NCBI GenBank assembly: GCA_934434555.1 | Contig: CAKRZX010000008.1 | Coordinates: 1-64,000, forward strand | Direction of reading: 5' to 3' | Length of the DNA stretch: 64,000 nt | Origin: an uncultured Clostridia bacterium | GTDB taxonomy: Bacteria; Bacillota; Clostridia; Christensenellales; QALW01 | Shown here: piece by piece, positions 1-7,650 of the stretch | Layout of the letters: each line of letters starts with the position of its first letter | Numbering within the stretch: position 1 is the stretch's first letter | Program-made: the position numbers and the translations under genes | The notes under the pieces: generated by a model | Databases searched by the model: none | Told to the model about the DNA's origin: nothing | The model's input: the letters and a program-made list of their open reading frames with translations, nothing else

Positions 1-76
1 CAAGGTAGAGGACGGATATATTCTTAACCTGAAAGGTGAAAAAAAGAACAAGATACCTTACGATTACAGGTCATAA
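1..76 (+). CDS. 3' end of a further copy of the tandem small gene (partial)
   Basis: The window opens inside a coding sequence identical to the last 76 bases of the copy ending at 440. Read in that frame it gives the tail CKVEDGYILNLKGEKKNKIP and then YDYRS and a stop at 74-76. It shows that the array has at least three members and extends to the left. No function is recognised. Confidence 0.8.
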   Translation, partial: KVEDGYILNLKGEKKNKIPYDYRS

Positions 77-110
77 GTCAGATGTTTGTAAAATTGAGGA
101 GAAAAGACAA

Positions 111-440
111 ATGCAGTGGTTGGATGAAGTAAGAATAACAACGGACAAATACGAAAAAGACGGAGTAAAAAAAGGCGCAATCGGAGTAATTATTATGTCG
201 GAAATAAGAGCTGAAACATTTGAGGTTGTTTTTAGCGACAAAGACGGTTACGACTATGCGATGATGGAGATATATGTAGGAGATATGGAATTTGTCAGTG
301 GTGCAGGCATCTCTGACGAAGATATATTAGAGGATTTACCTGCACATAACCCGGCATGGTGGTGCAAGGTAGAGGACGGATATATTCTTAACCTGAAAGG
401 TGAAAAAAAGAACAAGATACCTTACGATTACAGGTCATAA
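111..440 (+). CDS. Small cytoplasmic protein of unknown function, tandem copy 1
   Basis: This encodes 109 residues, starting MQWLDEVRITTDKYEKDG. The ATG at 111 was chosen because an AGGAG lies about 8 bases upstream. A longer reading from a GTG at 36 only re-reads the previous copy's tail in another frame. There is no signal peptide or membrane segment. The protein is acidic and rich in aromatic residues, with a conserved HNPAWWCKVEDGY stretch near the C-terminus. I do not recognise the family with confidence. The size, acidity and tandem paralogues resemble bacterial immunity-protein arrays or small phage-derived proteins, but that is inference only. The next copy follows after 34 bases. Confidence 0.75.
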   Translation: MQWLDEVRITTDKYEKDGVKKGAIGVIIMSEIRAETFEVVFSDKDGYDYAMMEIYVGDMEFVSGAGISDEDILEDLPAHNPAWWCKVEDGYILNLKGEKKNKIPYDYRS

Positions 441-474
441 GTCAGATGTTTGTAAAATTGAGGAGAAAAGACAA

Positions 475-804
475 ATGCAGTGGTTGGATGAAGTAAGAAT
501 AACAACGGACAAATACGAAAAAGACGGAGTAAAAAAAGGCGCAATCGGAGTAATTATTATGTCGGAAATAAGAGCTGAAACATTTGAGGTTGTTTTCAGT
601 GATAAAGACGGTTACGACTATGCGATGATGGAGATATATGTAGGAGATATGGAGTTTGTAAGCAGTGCAGGCATCAGTGATGAGGCGATTCTGCGCGATT
701 TACCTGCACATAACCCGGCATGGTGGTGCAAGGTGGAAGACGGATATATTCTTAACCTGAAAGGTGAAAAGAAGAATAAGATACCGTACGATTACAGGTC
801 ATAG
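475..804 (+). CDS. Small cytoplasmic protein of unknown function, tandem copy 2
   Basis: This is a 109-residue paralogue of the gene at 111. It is identical over the first 40 or so codons and differs in a short segment, VSSAGISDEAILRDLP against VSGAGISDEDILEDLP. It has the same AGGAG and spacing to its ATG. It is the last member of the array and is followed 29 bases later by a strong terminator. The substitutions (G to S, D to A, E to R) fall in one small patch, which would suit a specificity surface, though this is speculation. Function is unknown. Confidence 0.75.
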   Translation: MQWLDEVRITTDKYEKDGVKKGAIGVIIMSEIRAETFEVVFSDKDGYDYAMMEIYVGDMEFVSSAGISDEAILRDLPAHNPAWWCKVEDGYILNLKGEKKNKIPYDYRS

Positions 805-832
805 CGACAACAGAATAATACCTTTGCATATT

Positions 833-869
833 AAAAAAGGCGTCCGTTTTAATTTTGGACGCCTTTTTT
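833..869. terminator. Bidirectional intrinsic terminator between the tandem array and gapA
   Basis: A 13-bp perfect stem (AAAAAAGGCGTCC at 833-845, complement at 857-869) has an 11-base loop and T-runs on both strands. It lies between two convergent genes and can serve both. Confidence 0.9.
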
Positions 870-881
870 AGTTTTTCCGAA

Positions 882-1910
882 TTACAGTTCAGCGAAGTAC
901 TTGATTGTACGTACCATCTGGCTGGTGTAGGAGTTCTCGTTATCGTACCAGGAAACAACCTGTACCTGATAGGTATCGTCGTCAATCTTGGCAACCATGG
1001 TCTGAGTAGCATCAAACAGTGAGCCGTAACGCATACCGATAACGTCGGAAGAAACGATCTGCTCTTCGTTGTAACCGAAGGATGCGGAAGCCTGAGCCTT
1101 CATAGCGGCATTGATGCCTTCAACGGTAACGTCCTTGCCCTTAACAACGGCAACAAGGATTGTGGTTGAACCGGTGCAGGTGGGAACACGCTGTGCCGAA
1201 CCGATAAGCTTGCCGTTAAGTTCGGGAATAACAAGACCGATTGCCTTTGCGGCGCCGGTGGAGTTGGGAACGATGTTCTGTGCGCCTGCACGTGCACGGC
1301 GAAGGTCGCCTTTGCGGTGAGGACCGTCAAGAATCATCTGGTCGCCCGTATAAGCGTGAACGGTGGTCATGATACCGCTCTGAATGGGAGCGTAATCATT
1401 AAGAGCCTTAGCCATGGGAGCAAGGCAGTTTGTGGTGCAGGATGCAGCCGAAATAATCTGGTCCTCAGCGGTAAGAGTGTTCTCGTTTACGCTGAAAACA
1501 ATTGTTTTAAGGTCTTTGCCGGCGGGAGCGGAAATAACAACTTTCTTTGCGCCTGCGTTGATGTGAGCCATTGACTTTTCTTTTGAGCAGTAGAAGCCGG
1601 TGCATTCAAGAACAACGTCAACACCGATTTTGCCCCAGGGGCAGTTAGCGGCATCTTTTTCGGCATAGATTTTGATTTCCTTGCCGTCTACGATAATGGA
1701 ATCCTCAGTGGCTTCAACAGTGTGTTTGCCCTCACCGATATGACCGAGGTATGAACCCTGAGCGGTATCGTATTTAAGAAGATGAGCAAGCATTGCGGGG
1801 CTGGTAAGGTCGTTGATGGCAACTACATCATAGCCTTCCGCGCCGAACATCTGGCGGAAAGCAAGGCGGCCGATACGACCGAAACCGTTAATGGCAACTT
1901 TAACTGACAT
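882..1910 (-). CDS. gapA: Glyceraldehyde-3-phosphate dehydrogenase, type I
   Basis: This 342-residue enzyme catalyses NAD-dependent oxidative phosphorylation of glyceraldehyde 3-phosphate in glycolysis. Visible features are the N-terminal Rossmann motif INGFGRIGR, the catalytic Cys158 in SAASCTTNC, and the C-terminal WYDNENSYT signature. The length is normal for the family. The start at 1910 is set by a GGAGG nine bases upstream; an open frame continues further upstream but across the promoter. It is transcribed alone, divergently from polC, from a TTGCCT-N17-TAAAAT promoter at 1946-1974, and ends at the shared terminator at 833-869. Confidence 0.97.
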   Translation of the reverse strand: MSVKVAINGFGRIGRLAFRQMFGAEGYDVVAINDLTSPAMLAHLLKYDTAQGSYLGHIGEGKHTVEATEDSIIVDGKEIKIYAEKDAANCPWGKIGVDVVLECTGFYCSKEKSMAHINAGAKKVVISAPAGKDLKTIVFSVNENTLTAEDQIISAASCTTNCLAPMAKALNDYAPIQSGIMTTVHAYTGDQMILDGPHRKGDLRRARAGAQNIVPNSTGAAKAIGLVIPELNGKLIGSAQRVPTCTGSTTILVAVVKGKDVTVEGINAAMKAQASASFGYNEEQIVSSDVIGMRYGSLFDATQTMVAKIDDDTYQVQVVSWYDNENSYTSQMVRTIKYFAEL

Positions 1911-1945
1911 AATGGTATTCCTCCATATAATTTTTTTGCGCTTAT

Positions 1946-1974
1946 ATTTTATACCATTATCGATTTTTAGGCAA
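1946..1974 (-). promoter_or_regulatory. Sigma-A-type promoter of gapA
   Basis: On the minus strand, TTGCCT (1969-1974) is separated by 17 bases from TAAAAT (1946-1951), about 40 bases upstream of the gapA start codon. The same hexamer pair occurs at 25868-25896. Confidence 0.65.
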
Positions 1975-2092
1975 GCAAATATACATTTTTTTTGGAAAAT
2001 TTTATTGTTCCGAGTGTTAAAAAAGATGGTTTTTTGCTTAAACCGCCCTGAAAATCGGTGCAAAGCGCAATTTGAACGCACTGTTTTCGGAC

Positions 2093-2121
2093 TTGACAAT
2101 TATGAGAATAGAATATATTAT
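2093..2121 (+). promoter_or_regulatory. Sigma-A-type promoter of polC
   Basis: TTGACA (2093-2098) and TATTAT (2116-2121) are separated by exactly 17 bases, 32 bases upstream of the polC ATG. This is near consensus. Confidence 0.8.
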
Positions 2122-2153
2122 TTATATATCAAATTCGAGCGAGAGGGAAGAAA

Positions 2154-5100
2154 ATGTCGGTTACTCTTGAAAAGAAAAATTCAAAATTTTCGGCGGCGCT
2201 TGACGCACTGCTTCCGGTGGAACTTTCAAAAAAAATCGCTTTTGAAAAAGCGGTTATATCGGACGACGCCGCGCTTTGGCAGATTTTCTTTGCGTCAGCC
2301 GTTCCGCTTAAAAGGGATGAAGAGGAAGAACTGCACGCCGCGGTAGGAAAAATAATTCCCGCAAACGTAAATTTTGAATGCATAACCGGGGAACGCTCGG
2401 AAAACGCGCCGGAAACTCCCGATATTCCCGACAGGTTTGAAATGCCCACCGCGCACCCGTGCGAGGATTTGTACGAGGATATTCCTTTGCCTGACTGTCC
2501 GCCGCCGGAAGAGGAATACGCTGATTTTTCAGAAATTCCCCCGGGTTCGGGCGAAAGTGCGGAAGACAGGTACAGGCGCAAAATGGAAGAAATGTCCCGC
2601 GAGGCGGCAAAAGAGGCGGCATCACGCCCCAAGGCGGCACCGGTTGTGCAGGTAAAAAAGGGCGGACTCTCAAAGGACGGCATTGCGCTTGTGGGCAAGA
2701 CCTTTGAACTTAAAAACGTAACGCAGATTAAAGATATTGCCGAATTCAGCGGCTTTGTTACCGTTGAGGGCGACATAATAAGCAAGGAAGTTAAATTGAT
2801 TAAGGACGGCAAAAAGGGAATTTTTATTTTTGCCGTTACCGACTATACGTCCTCGATAACCTGCAAACTTTTCCTTGATGCGGCTGTGGCAGAAGAGGCG
2901 GAAAGTACCGTTTCGGGACACGTGGCAATCTGCGGCAGATGCAAGGCGGATGATTATTCGGGGGAAGTTATCATTACTCCGCACGACATAATATCAATCA
3001 AACAGGCAAAGAAAACCGACGATGCGCCGGTAAAACGCGTTGAAATGCATCTTCATACAAAAATGAGCCAGATGGACGGCGTAACAGACGCGAACCAGCT
3101 TGTAAAACTTATGATGCAGTACGGACACGACACCGTTGCAATTACCGACCACGGCGTTGTTCAGGCATATACCGATATGGAGGCGGCAATAGCCAAAAAC
3201 AAGGCGGATATCAAACTTATTTTCGGTATGGAGGGATATCTTCTTGACGACGACCCGGTTATAAGCGGCATTGACCCGAACACGGAACTTAAAAACATAA
3301 AATACTGCGTTTATACTCTGCGGGCGTCGGGGGCAAGCGCATTAAGCGCAAGAATTCTTGAAATAGGCGCCTGCATTTGGGAAAACGGCATTCTCAGCCA
3401 CGAGACGTTCCATTCATTTATCAATCCGCATATATTCGTAAGCGGAGAATTACTTTTTGAAAACGATATTTCCCAAAACCAACTTGACACCGCTCCCGAA
3501 GAAATTGACGTGATAAAGCGCTTTTATGAGTATTCAAAGGGCTGTGTGCTTGTTTCGCATAACGCAAAAGCATCAATCCCGTTTTTGCGCACGGCATTTT
3601 TCCGTGCCGGGCTTGGGTTTGATTTTCCGTTTATAGACACGCTCCGTGTTTCAAGGGAGATTATCCCAAACATTAAAAGCGGAAAATTCAATAAAGTGTG
3701 CGACGCACTTGAAATCAAAACCGGCGAAATGCAGGGCGCGCTTAAAGAGGCGGAAATAACGGGCGTTATAATGCAGCGTCTTATTGAACTTCTTGCTTCA
3801 AAAGGCGTTGAAACCGTGGGCGGACTTAATAACGAAATAAATTCCGATAACGGTGACAGTTATCATATAATCATCTACGCAAAGAATAAAAAGGGATTGT
3901 TTAACCTGTATTCACTGGTAACGGAGTCGCACCTGCACCATTTAAGGCGCAAACGTCCCCAGATTCCGCGGTCAAGCCTTGTTGCCCACCGTGAGGGACT
4001 TATTCTCGCCTCTGCCTGTGAGGCGGGCGAGCTCTATCGGGCAATGCTCCGCGGCGTTTCCGATGAAGAACTTGAAAAGACAGCGTCTTTTTACGATTAT
4101 CTTGAAGTTCAGCCTTTGGGCAACAATGAGTTCCTTGTGCGCGACGGTATTCTTCACGGACGGGAGCAACTTATAGAACTGAATAAAAAGATTATCGGCT
4201 TGGGTGAAAAACTGAATATTCCCGTGCTTGCCACGGGCGACGTGCATTATCTTCTGCCGCGGGACGCCATATTTCGCTCAATCATTCAGTGCGCCGAGGG
4301 CTATCCCGACGCAGACAAGCAGGCGCCGCTGTATTACCGCACGACACAGGAAATGCTTGACGAGTTTTTCTATCTTCCCGAAGAAAAGCGCAGAGAAATT
4401 GTAATAGAAAACCCCCGCAAGGTGGCGGATATGTGCGAGAAAATGGAGTCATTCCCGCGGGACCACCTGTACACCCCGGAAATGGACAATGCCGAGGAAG
4501 AACTGCGTGAGATGTGCGAAAGAAATGCTCATGACCTCTACGGCGAAGTGCTGCCCGAAATAGTTGAAAAACGGCTTGAAAAAGAACTTACGGCGATAAT
4601 CAAGCACGGTTATGCGGTGCTGTACTTAATCGCCCACAAGGTTGTTAAAAAGTCGCTTTCCGACGGATATCTTGTAGGTTCGCGAGGCAGTGTCGGCTCG
4701 TCTTTTGCCGCCACAATGGCGGATATAACCGAGGTTAACCCGCTTCAACCCCACTATGTTTGCCCTGAATGTAAATTTTCCGACTTTGATGTGGATTTAT
4801 CGAAATATGACTGCGGTATTGATATGCCGCAAAAAAACTGCCCGAAGTGCGGACACGAAATGAAGCGGCTGGGCTTTAATATACCGTTTGAGGTGTTTAT
4901 GGGCTTTGACGGCGATAAAGTCCCCGATATTGACCTTAACTTTTCGGGCGTATATCAGCCCGTGGTACATAAGTATATTGAAGAACTTTTTGGCGAGAAG
5001 TATGTTTTCCGCGCGGGTACAATAGGCGGTGTTGCAGAGAAAACGGCAATAGGCTATACAAAAAAATACTGCGAGGAATATCATCTGGGACACCTGCGTA

Positions 5101-6356
5101 TGGCGGAAATCAACCGTCTTTCGCAAGGGTGCGTAGAAGTAAAGCGCACCACGGGGCAGCATGCGGGCGGCATTGTTATTCTGCCCAAAAAGTATGATAT
5201 TAATGAGTTTACACCCCTGCAATACCCGGCAAACGACCCTAACTGCGGGATAATAACCACGCATTTTACGTTCCATTCGCTTCATGATACACTGCTTAAA
5301 GCAGATATTCTCGGCCACGATGACCCCACGGTTATAAGAATGCTTGAAGACCTTACGGGCATAAACGCCAAACGGGATATTCCGCTTAACGACGAAAAAG
5401 TTATGAGTCTGTTCCTTTCGCCCGAGGCGCTTGGCGTAACGGAAGAGGATATCGGCTCAAAAACGGGCACGTTCGGTATTCCCGAATTCGGCACTGGGTT
5501 TACACGGAAAATGCTTGAAGAAACAAAGCCTAAAACGTTCTCCGACCTGGTAAAAATTTCGGGGCTTTCCCACGGAACGGACGTTTGGACGGGCAACGCA
5601 CAGGACCTTATCGCCCAGGGGACGGCTACAATCAGTGAGTGTATCTGTACCCGTGAGGACATTATGAATAATCTTATTCAAATGGGAGTGGCAAACTTTA
5701 CGTCATTTGACACAATGGAAAAAGTGCGCAAAGGCAAGGGCATACCCGAAAAGTATCTTGACGAAATCCGCGAACACGACGTTCCGGAATGGTTTATAGA
5801 TTCCTGTAACAAAATTAAATATATGTTCCCTAAGGCTCATGCTGCGGCATATGTTATGATGGCTTTGCGTATTGCCTGGTTCAAGGTTTATAAGCCGCAC
5901 CAGTATTACGCCACGTATTTTACCGTCCGTGCCGACGATTTTGAAATTGCCATTGCCCGTAAAAATATTGACGAAATAAGGAAAGATATAAAAAATATGC
6001 ATGAGCAGCCCTCACTTAACCCGCGGGAAAAGGGAATACTCGTTATGCTTGAAATGGTGCTTGAAATGAAGTGCCGCGGCATTAACTTTACCGATATCGA
6101 TATTTATTGCTCCGAAGCGATGAACTTTACCGTAACCGAAGACAATTTTATCCGTCCGCCACTGAACGCCGTTCCGGGTCTTGGCGAAAATGCCGCCCAT
6201 TCCATAGTGAATGCCCGCCACGAGGAAATGTTCAAGTCACAGGACGATTTGCTTGCAAGAACAAAACTTTCCTCAACGCTTCTTAATGCGCTTGAAGAAT
6301 GCGGCTGTCTGCGCGATTTGCCCAAAAGCCAGCAGATAAGTTTGTTTGAGGTGTAG
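2154..6356 (+). CDS. polC: DNA polymerase III alpha subunit, PolC type, with degenerate exonuclease domain
   Basis: This 1400-residue protein is the Gram-positive replicative polymerase. Domains in order are an N-terminal region (1-180), an OB fold (about 190-280), a PHP domain starting at HLHT (299-302), an inserted DEDD exonuclease-like segment (about 383-545), the rest of PHP, the zinc-binding pair CPEC and CPKC, and the palm with the catalytic motif PDIDLNFSG. The polymerase residues look intact. In the exonuclease segment the usual FDxETTG reads YTLRASG (Thr388, Arg390), HNAxFD reads HNAKAS (Ser474), and the final H...D motif reads Gln527...Glu532. Only the mid-domain Asp of IDTL is kept. 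The proofreading site therefore looks dead while the fold is retained. The start is supported by an AGAGGGA sequence about 7 bases upstream. REP-like palindromes begin 33 bases after the stop. Confidence 0.97.
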   Translation: MSVTLEKKNSKFSAALDALLPVELSKKIAFEKAVISDDAALWQIFFASAVPLKRDEEEELHAAVGKIIPANVNFECITGERSENAPETPDIPDRFEMPTAHPCEDLYEDIPLPDCPPPEEEYADFSEIPPGSGESAEDRYRRKMEEMSREAAKEAASRPKAAPVVQVKKGGLSKDGIALVGKTFELKNVTQIKDIAEFSGFVTVEGDIISKEVKLIKDGKKGIFIFAVTDYTSSITCKLFLDAAVAEEAESTVSGHVAICGRCKADDYSGEVIITPHDIISIKQAKKTDDAPVKRVEMHLHTKMSQMDGVTDANQLVKLMMQYGHDTVAITDHGVVQAYTDMEAAIAKNKADIKLIFGMEGYLLDDDPVISGIDPNTELKNIKYCVYTLRASGASALSARILEIGACIWENGILSHETFHSFINPHIFVSGELLFENDISQNQLDTAPEEIDVIKRFYEYSKGCVLVSHNAKASIPFLRTAFFRAGLGFDFPFIDTLRVSREIIPNIKSGKFNKVCDALEIKTGEMQGALKEAEITGVIMQRLIELLASKGVETVGGLNNEINSDNGDSYHIIIYAKNKKGLFNLYSLVTESHLHHLRRKRPQIPRSSLVAHREGLILASACEAGELYRAMLRGVSDEELEKTASFYDYLEVQPLGNNEFLVRDGILHGREQLIELNKKIIGLGEKLNIPVLATGDVHYLLPRDAIFRSIIQCAEGYPDADKQAPLYYRTTQEMLDEFFYLPEEKRREIVIENPRKVADMCEKMESFPRDHLYTPEMDNAEEELREMCERNAHDLYGEVLPEIVEKRLEKELTAIIKHGYAVLYLIAHKVVKKSLSDGYLVGSRGSVGSSFAATMADITEVNPLQPHYVCPECKFSDFDVDLSKYDCGIDMPQKNCPKCGHEMKRLGFNIPFEVFMGFDGDKVPDIDLNFSGVYQPVVHKYIEELFGEKYVFRAGTIGGVAEKTAIGYTKKYCEEYHLGHLRMAEINRLSQGCVEVKRTTGQHAGGIVILPKKYDINEFTPLQYPANDPNCGIITTHFTFHSLHDTLLKADILGHDDPTVIRMLEDLTGINAKRDIPLNDEKVMSLFLSPEALGVTEEDIGSKTGTFGIPEFGTGFTRKMLEETKPKTFSDLVKISGLSHGTDVWTGNAQDLIAQGTATISECICTREDIMNNLIQMGVANFTSFDTMEKVRKGKGIPEKYLDEIREHDVPEWFIDSCNKIKYMFPKAHAAAYVMMALRIAWFKVYKPHQYYATYFTVRADDFEIAIARKNIDEIRKDIKNMHEQPSLNPREKGILVMLEMVLEMKCRGINFTDIDIYCSEAMNFTVTEDNFIRPPLNAVPGLGENAAHSIVNARHEEMFKSQDDLLARTKLSSTLLNALEECGCLRDLPKSQQISLFEV

Positions 6357-6388
6357 TGGAGAAAGGTTTTGAAAAAACGTTGCAAGCG

Positions 6389-6410
6389 GTAGGGCGGCTT
6401 GCTCCCGCCG
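6389..6410 (+). repeat. REP-like palindrome, short variant
   Basis: GTAG head followed by GGCGG, the loop CTTGCT and CCGCC. This is the first REP copy, beginning 33 bases after the polC stop, and lacks one GGGC step found in the others. Confidence 0.75.
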
Positions 6411-6445
6411 GAAGTTTGTTTCTCTGAAAAAGTTTGTTGTAAGCG

Positions 6446-6470
6446 GTAGGGCGGGCGGCTTGCTCCCGCC
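6446..6470 (+). repeat. REP-like palindrome
   Basis: GTAG head with stem GGCGGG/CCCGCC around the loop CGGCTTGCT. Identical cores occur at 6671, 7418 and 7478. Confidence 0.85.
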
Positions 6471-6556
6471 GAAAACAGAAAGGACGGTGCTTTTCGGTAA
6501 ATATAATGTTTCCGAAACCCGTCGCACAAAAGGAAAAATAACTGTTATTAAGATAC

Positions 6557-6581
6557 GGCAGGAGATAAACCCCTGCCCTAC
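6557..6581 (-). repeat. REP-like palindrome, inverted, CAGG-stem variant
   Basis: Read on the minus strand it begins GTAGGGCAGGGG and ends CTCCTGCC. The stem pairs CAGG with CCTG instead of CGGG with CCCG. An identical copy lies at 48905-48929. Confidence 0.8.
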
Positions 6582-6670
6582 GGCGGGGGAGAAATAAAGC
6601 ACAAAGAATAAACAGCGCAAAATACAAATTGTCAAATACGTTTGTTTCTCTGAAAAGTTTGTTGCAAGCG

Positions 6671-6695
6671 GTAGGGCGGGCGGCTTGCTCCCGCC
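6671..6695 (+). repeat. REP-like palindrome
   Basis: Same core as the copy at 6446, 225 bases downstream, with the same flank AAGCG before the GTAG. Confidence 0.85.
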
Positions 6696-6782
6696 GGAAG
6701 CGGAAAAGACGGGTACTTTGCGGTAAATATAATGTTTCCGAAACCCGTCGCACAAAAGGAAAAATAACTGTTGTTAAGACGC

Positions 6783-6807
6783 GGCAGGAAATAAACCCCT
6801 GTCCTAC
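6783..6807 (-). repeat. REP-like palindrome, inverted, CAGG-stem variant
   Basis: On the minus strand it reads GTAGGACAGGGG ... TTCCTGCC. It is a close relative of 6557-6581 with two substitutions. Confidence 0.78.
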
Positions 6808-6851
6808 GGCGGGGGAAAGATAGAGAGTAAAGAATAAAAAGCGGAGCAAAT

Positions 6852-7379
6852 ATGAAAGACACATTGCCCAAAAGAAAGCATATTCGACTGAACAACTACG
6901 ATTATAGTTCTGCCGGAGCATATTTTATAACAATATGCACGCAAAACAGACGCTGTTGCCTGTCAAACATAGTAGAGCAGAAAAATCAACAGGATAGAAC
7001 AGTCGCCCGGACTGATTACACGTTGTTTGGGCGTATTGCAGAGGAACAGTTAAAGAATCTTGGCAAAAGATATTCCAGTCTTACTGTGGAAAGTTATATA
7101 ATAATGCCGAATCATATACATATGGTTCTCTTATTGAATGAAAGATTCAAAGATAATCAGGTATCAATCAGTGACATTATATGCACATATAAGTCACTGA
7201 CAACAAGAGAAATAAGAAAATACAGCACGGTAAATAAAGTGTTTCAGACATCGTTTTACGAGCATATAATCCGGAATGAAAGCGATTATGCCGAAATAGC
7301 CAAGTATATTTCCGAAAATCCGTTGCGTTGGCGGCTTGATGAATTGTATGTGCCTCAAAATGACATTGTGAAAAGATAA
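6852..7379 (+). CDS. REP-associated tyrosine transposase (RAYT, TnpA_REP / Y1 family)
   Basis: This 175-residue single-domain HUH endonuclease is related to IS200/IS605 TnpA. Visible features are the N-terminal AGAYFITICTQNR strand, the metal-binding HIH at 88-90 in MPNHIHMV, and the motif KYISENPLRW, whose Tyr152 is the best candidate nucleophile by comparison with known RAYTs. The length matches the family. The ATG at 6852 has a GGAG about 8 bases upstream. It is a single gene with REP palindromes on both sides (five upstream, two downstream) and no IS-type terminal inverted repeats. Known RAYTs are domesticated, single-copy enzymes that cut their cognate REPs at the GTAG; a similar role is inferred here. 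Confidence 0.9.
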   Translation: MKDTLPKRKHIRLNNYDYSSAGAYFITICTQNRRCCLSNIVEQKNQQDRTVARTDYTLFGRIAEEQLKNLGKRYSSLTVESYIIMPNHIHMVLLLNERFKDNQVSISDIICTYKSLTTREIRKYSTVNKVFQTSFYEHIIRNESDYAEIAKYISENPLRWRLDELYVPQNDIVKR

Positions 7380-7417
7380 ATAATACGTCGGTTTCTCTGA
7401 AAAATTTGTTGTAAGCG

Positions 7418-7442
7418 GTAGGGCGGGCGGCTTGCTCCCGCC
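7418..7442 (+). repeat. REP-like palindrome
   Basis: This is the first of two copies directly downstream of the RAYT gene, with the upstream flank GTTTCTCTGAAAAA. The core matches 6446. Confidence 0.85.
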
Positions 7443-7477
7443 GGAAGTTTGTTTCTCTGAAAAGTTTGTTGTAAGCG

Positions 7478-7502
7478 GTAGGGCGGGCGGCTTGCTCCCG
7501 CC
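7478..7502 (+). repeat. REP-like palindrome
   Basis: Second downstream copy, exactly 60 bases after the previous one. The 7390-7447 and 7448-7507 segments form a near-perfect tandem duplication including the flank. Confidence 0.85.
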
Positions 7503-7593
7503 GGAAGCAGGAAAGACGGAGAATAGCAGCGATTGTAATGTTGCTGAAATCTGTTGCGCGGTGAATAAACCTATCCTGCATCAAAACAAAATT

Positions 7594-7628
7594 CAAAACG
7601 GCGCAGAATTATTTGCGCCGTTTGTTTT
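7594..7628. terminator. Intrinsic terminator downstream of trpS
   Basis: Stem AAACGGCGCA/TGCGCCGTTT with a 7-base loop. The T-rich sequence on the minus strand follows the trpS stop by about 25 bases. Confidence 0.7.
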
Positions 7629-7650
7629 GATGTCTTTTTACTTAGAAAAT

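Larger units (their letters stand above)
1..801 (+). repeat. 364-bp tandem repeat, about 2.2 units visible
   Basis: Position 1 aligns with 365 and 729, a period of 364 bp, and each unit carries one complete small gene with its ribosome binding site. Bases 1-232 and 365-596 are identical. Differences begin at 233/597, first as synonymous changes and then as a cluster of amino-acid changes. Similarity stops just before the stop codon at 804. The pattern of one perfect block next to a diverged block suggests recent duplication or gene conversion. Confidence 0.93.
6418..6820 (+). repeat. Composite REP cluster: two tandem units of about 225 bp
   Basis: This region holds no gene. Each unit starts with GTTTCTCTGAAAA, then a GTAG-headed palindrome, then a segment containing AATATAATGTTTCCGAAACC, then an inverted palindrome ending CCCTAC (or TCCTAC) and a G-rich CGGCGGGGGA. 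The forward palindromes at 6446 and 6671 are 225 bases apart. The arrangement of a forward and an inverted REP per unit resembles the BIME clusters of enterobacteria. Apparent reading frames through it are artefacts. Confidence 0.8.

Noticed and set aside
36..110. GTG-initiated extension of the first tandem gene (and 400-474 for the second)
   Set aside because: It re-reads the preceding copy's coding tail in a shifted frame and has no ribosome binding site; the ATG at 111 or 475 has a well-placed AGGAG.
1911..2099. 63-residue N-terminal extension of gapA
   Set aside because: It covers the promoter and leader; GAPDH starts at SVKVAINGFGRIGR with GGAGG just upstream.
6104..6921. Overlapping minus-strand reading frames of 140-212 residues between polC and the RAYT gene
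   Set aside because: They consist of translated REP repeats (recurring REQAAXPTA-like text), lack start signals and overlap one another.
6852..7379. Complete IS200/IS605 insertion sequence
   Set aside because: No TnpB, no defined left and right hairpin ends at a fixed distance, and the protein matches the RAYT group; the flanking palindromes are REP-like and dispersed in the window.
6389..7502. CRISPR array
   Set aside because: The repeats are palindromes in both orientations with irregular, partly repeated spacers, and there is no cas gene nearby. A RAYT gene explains them better.
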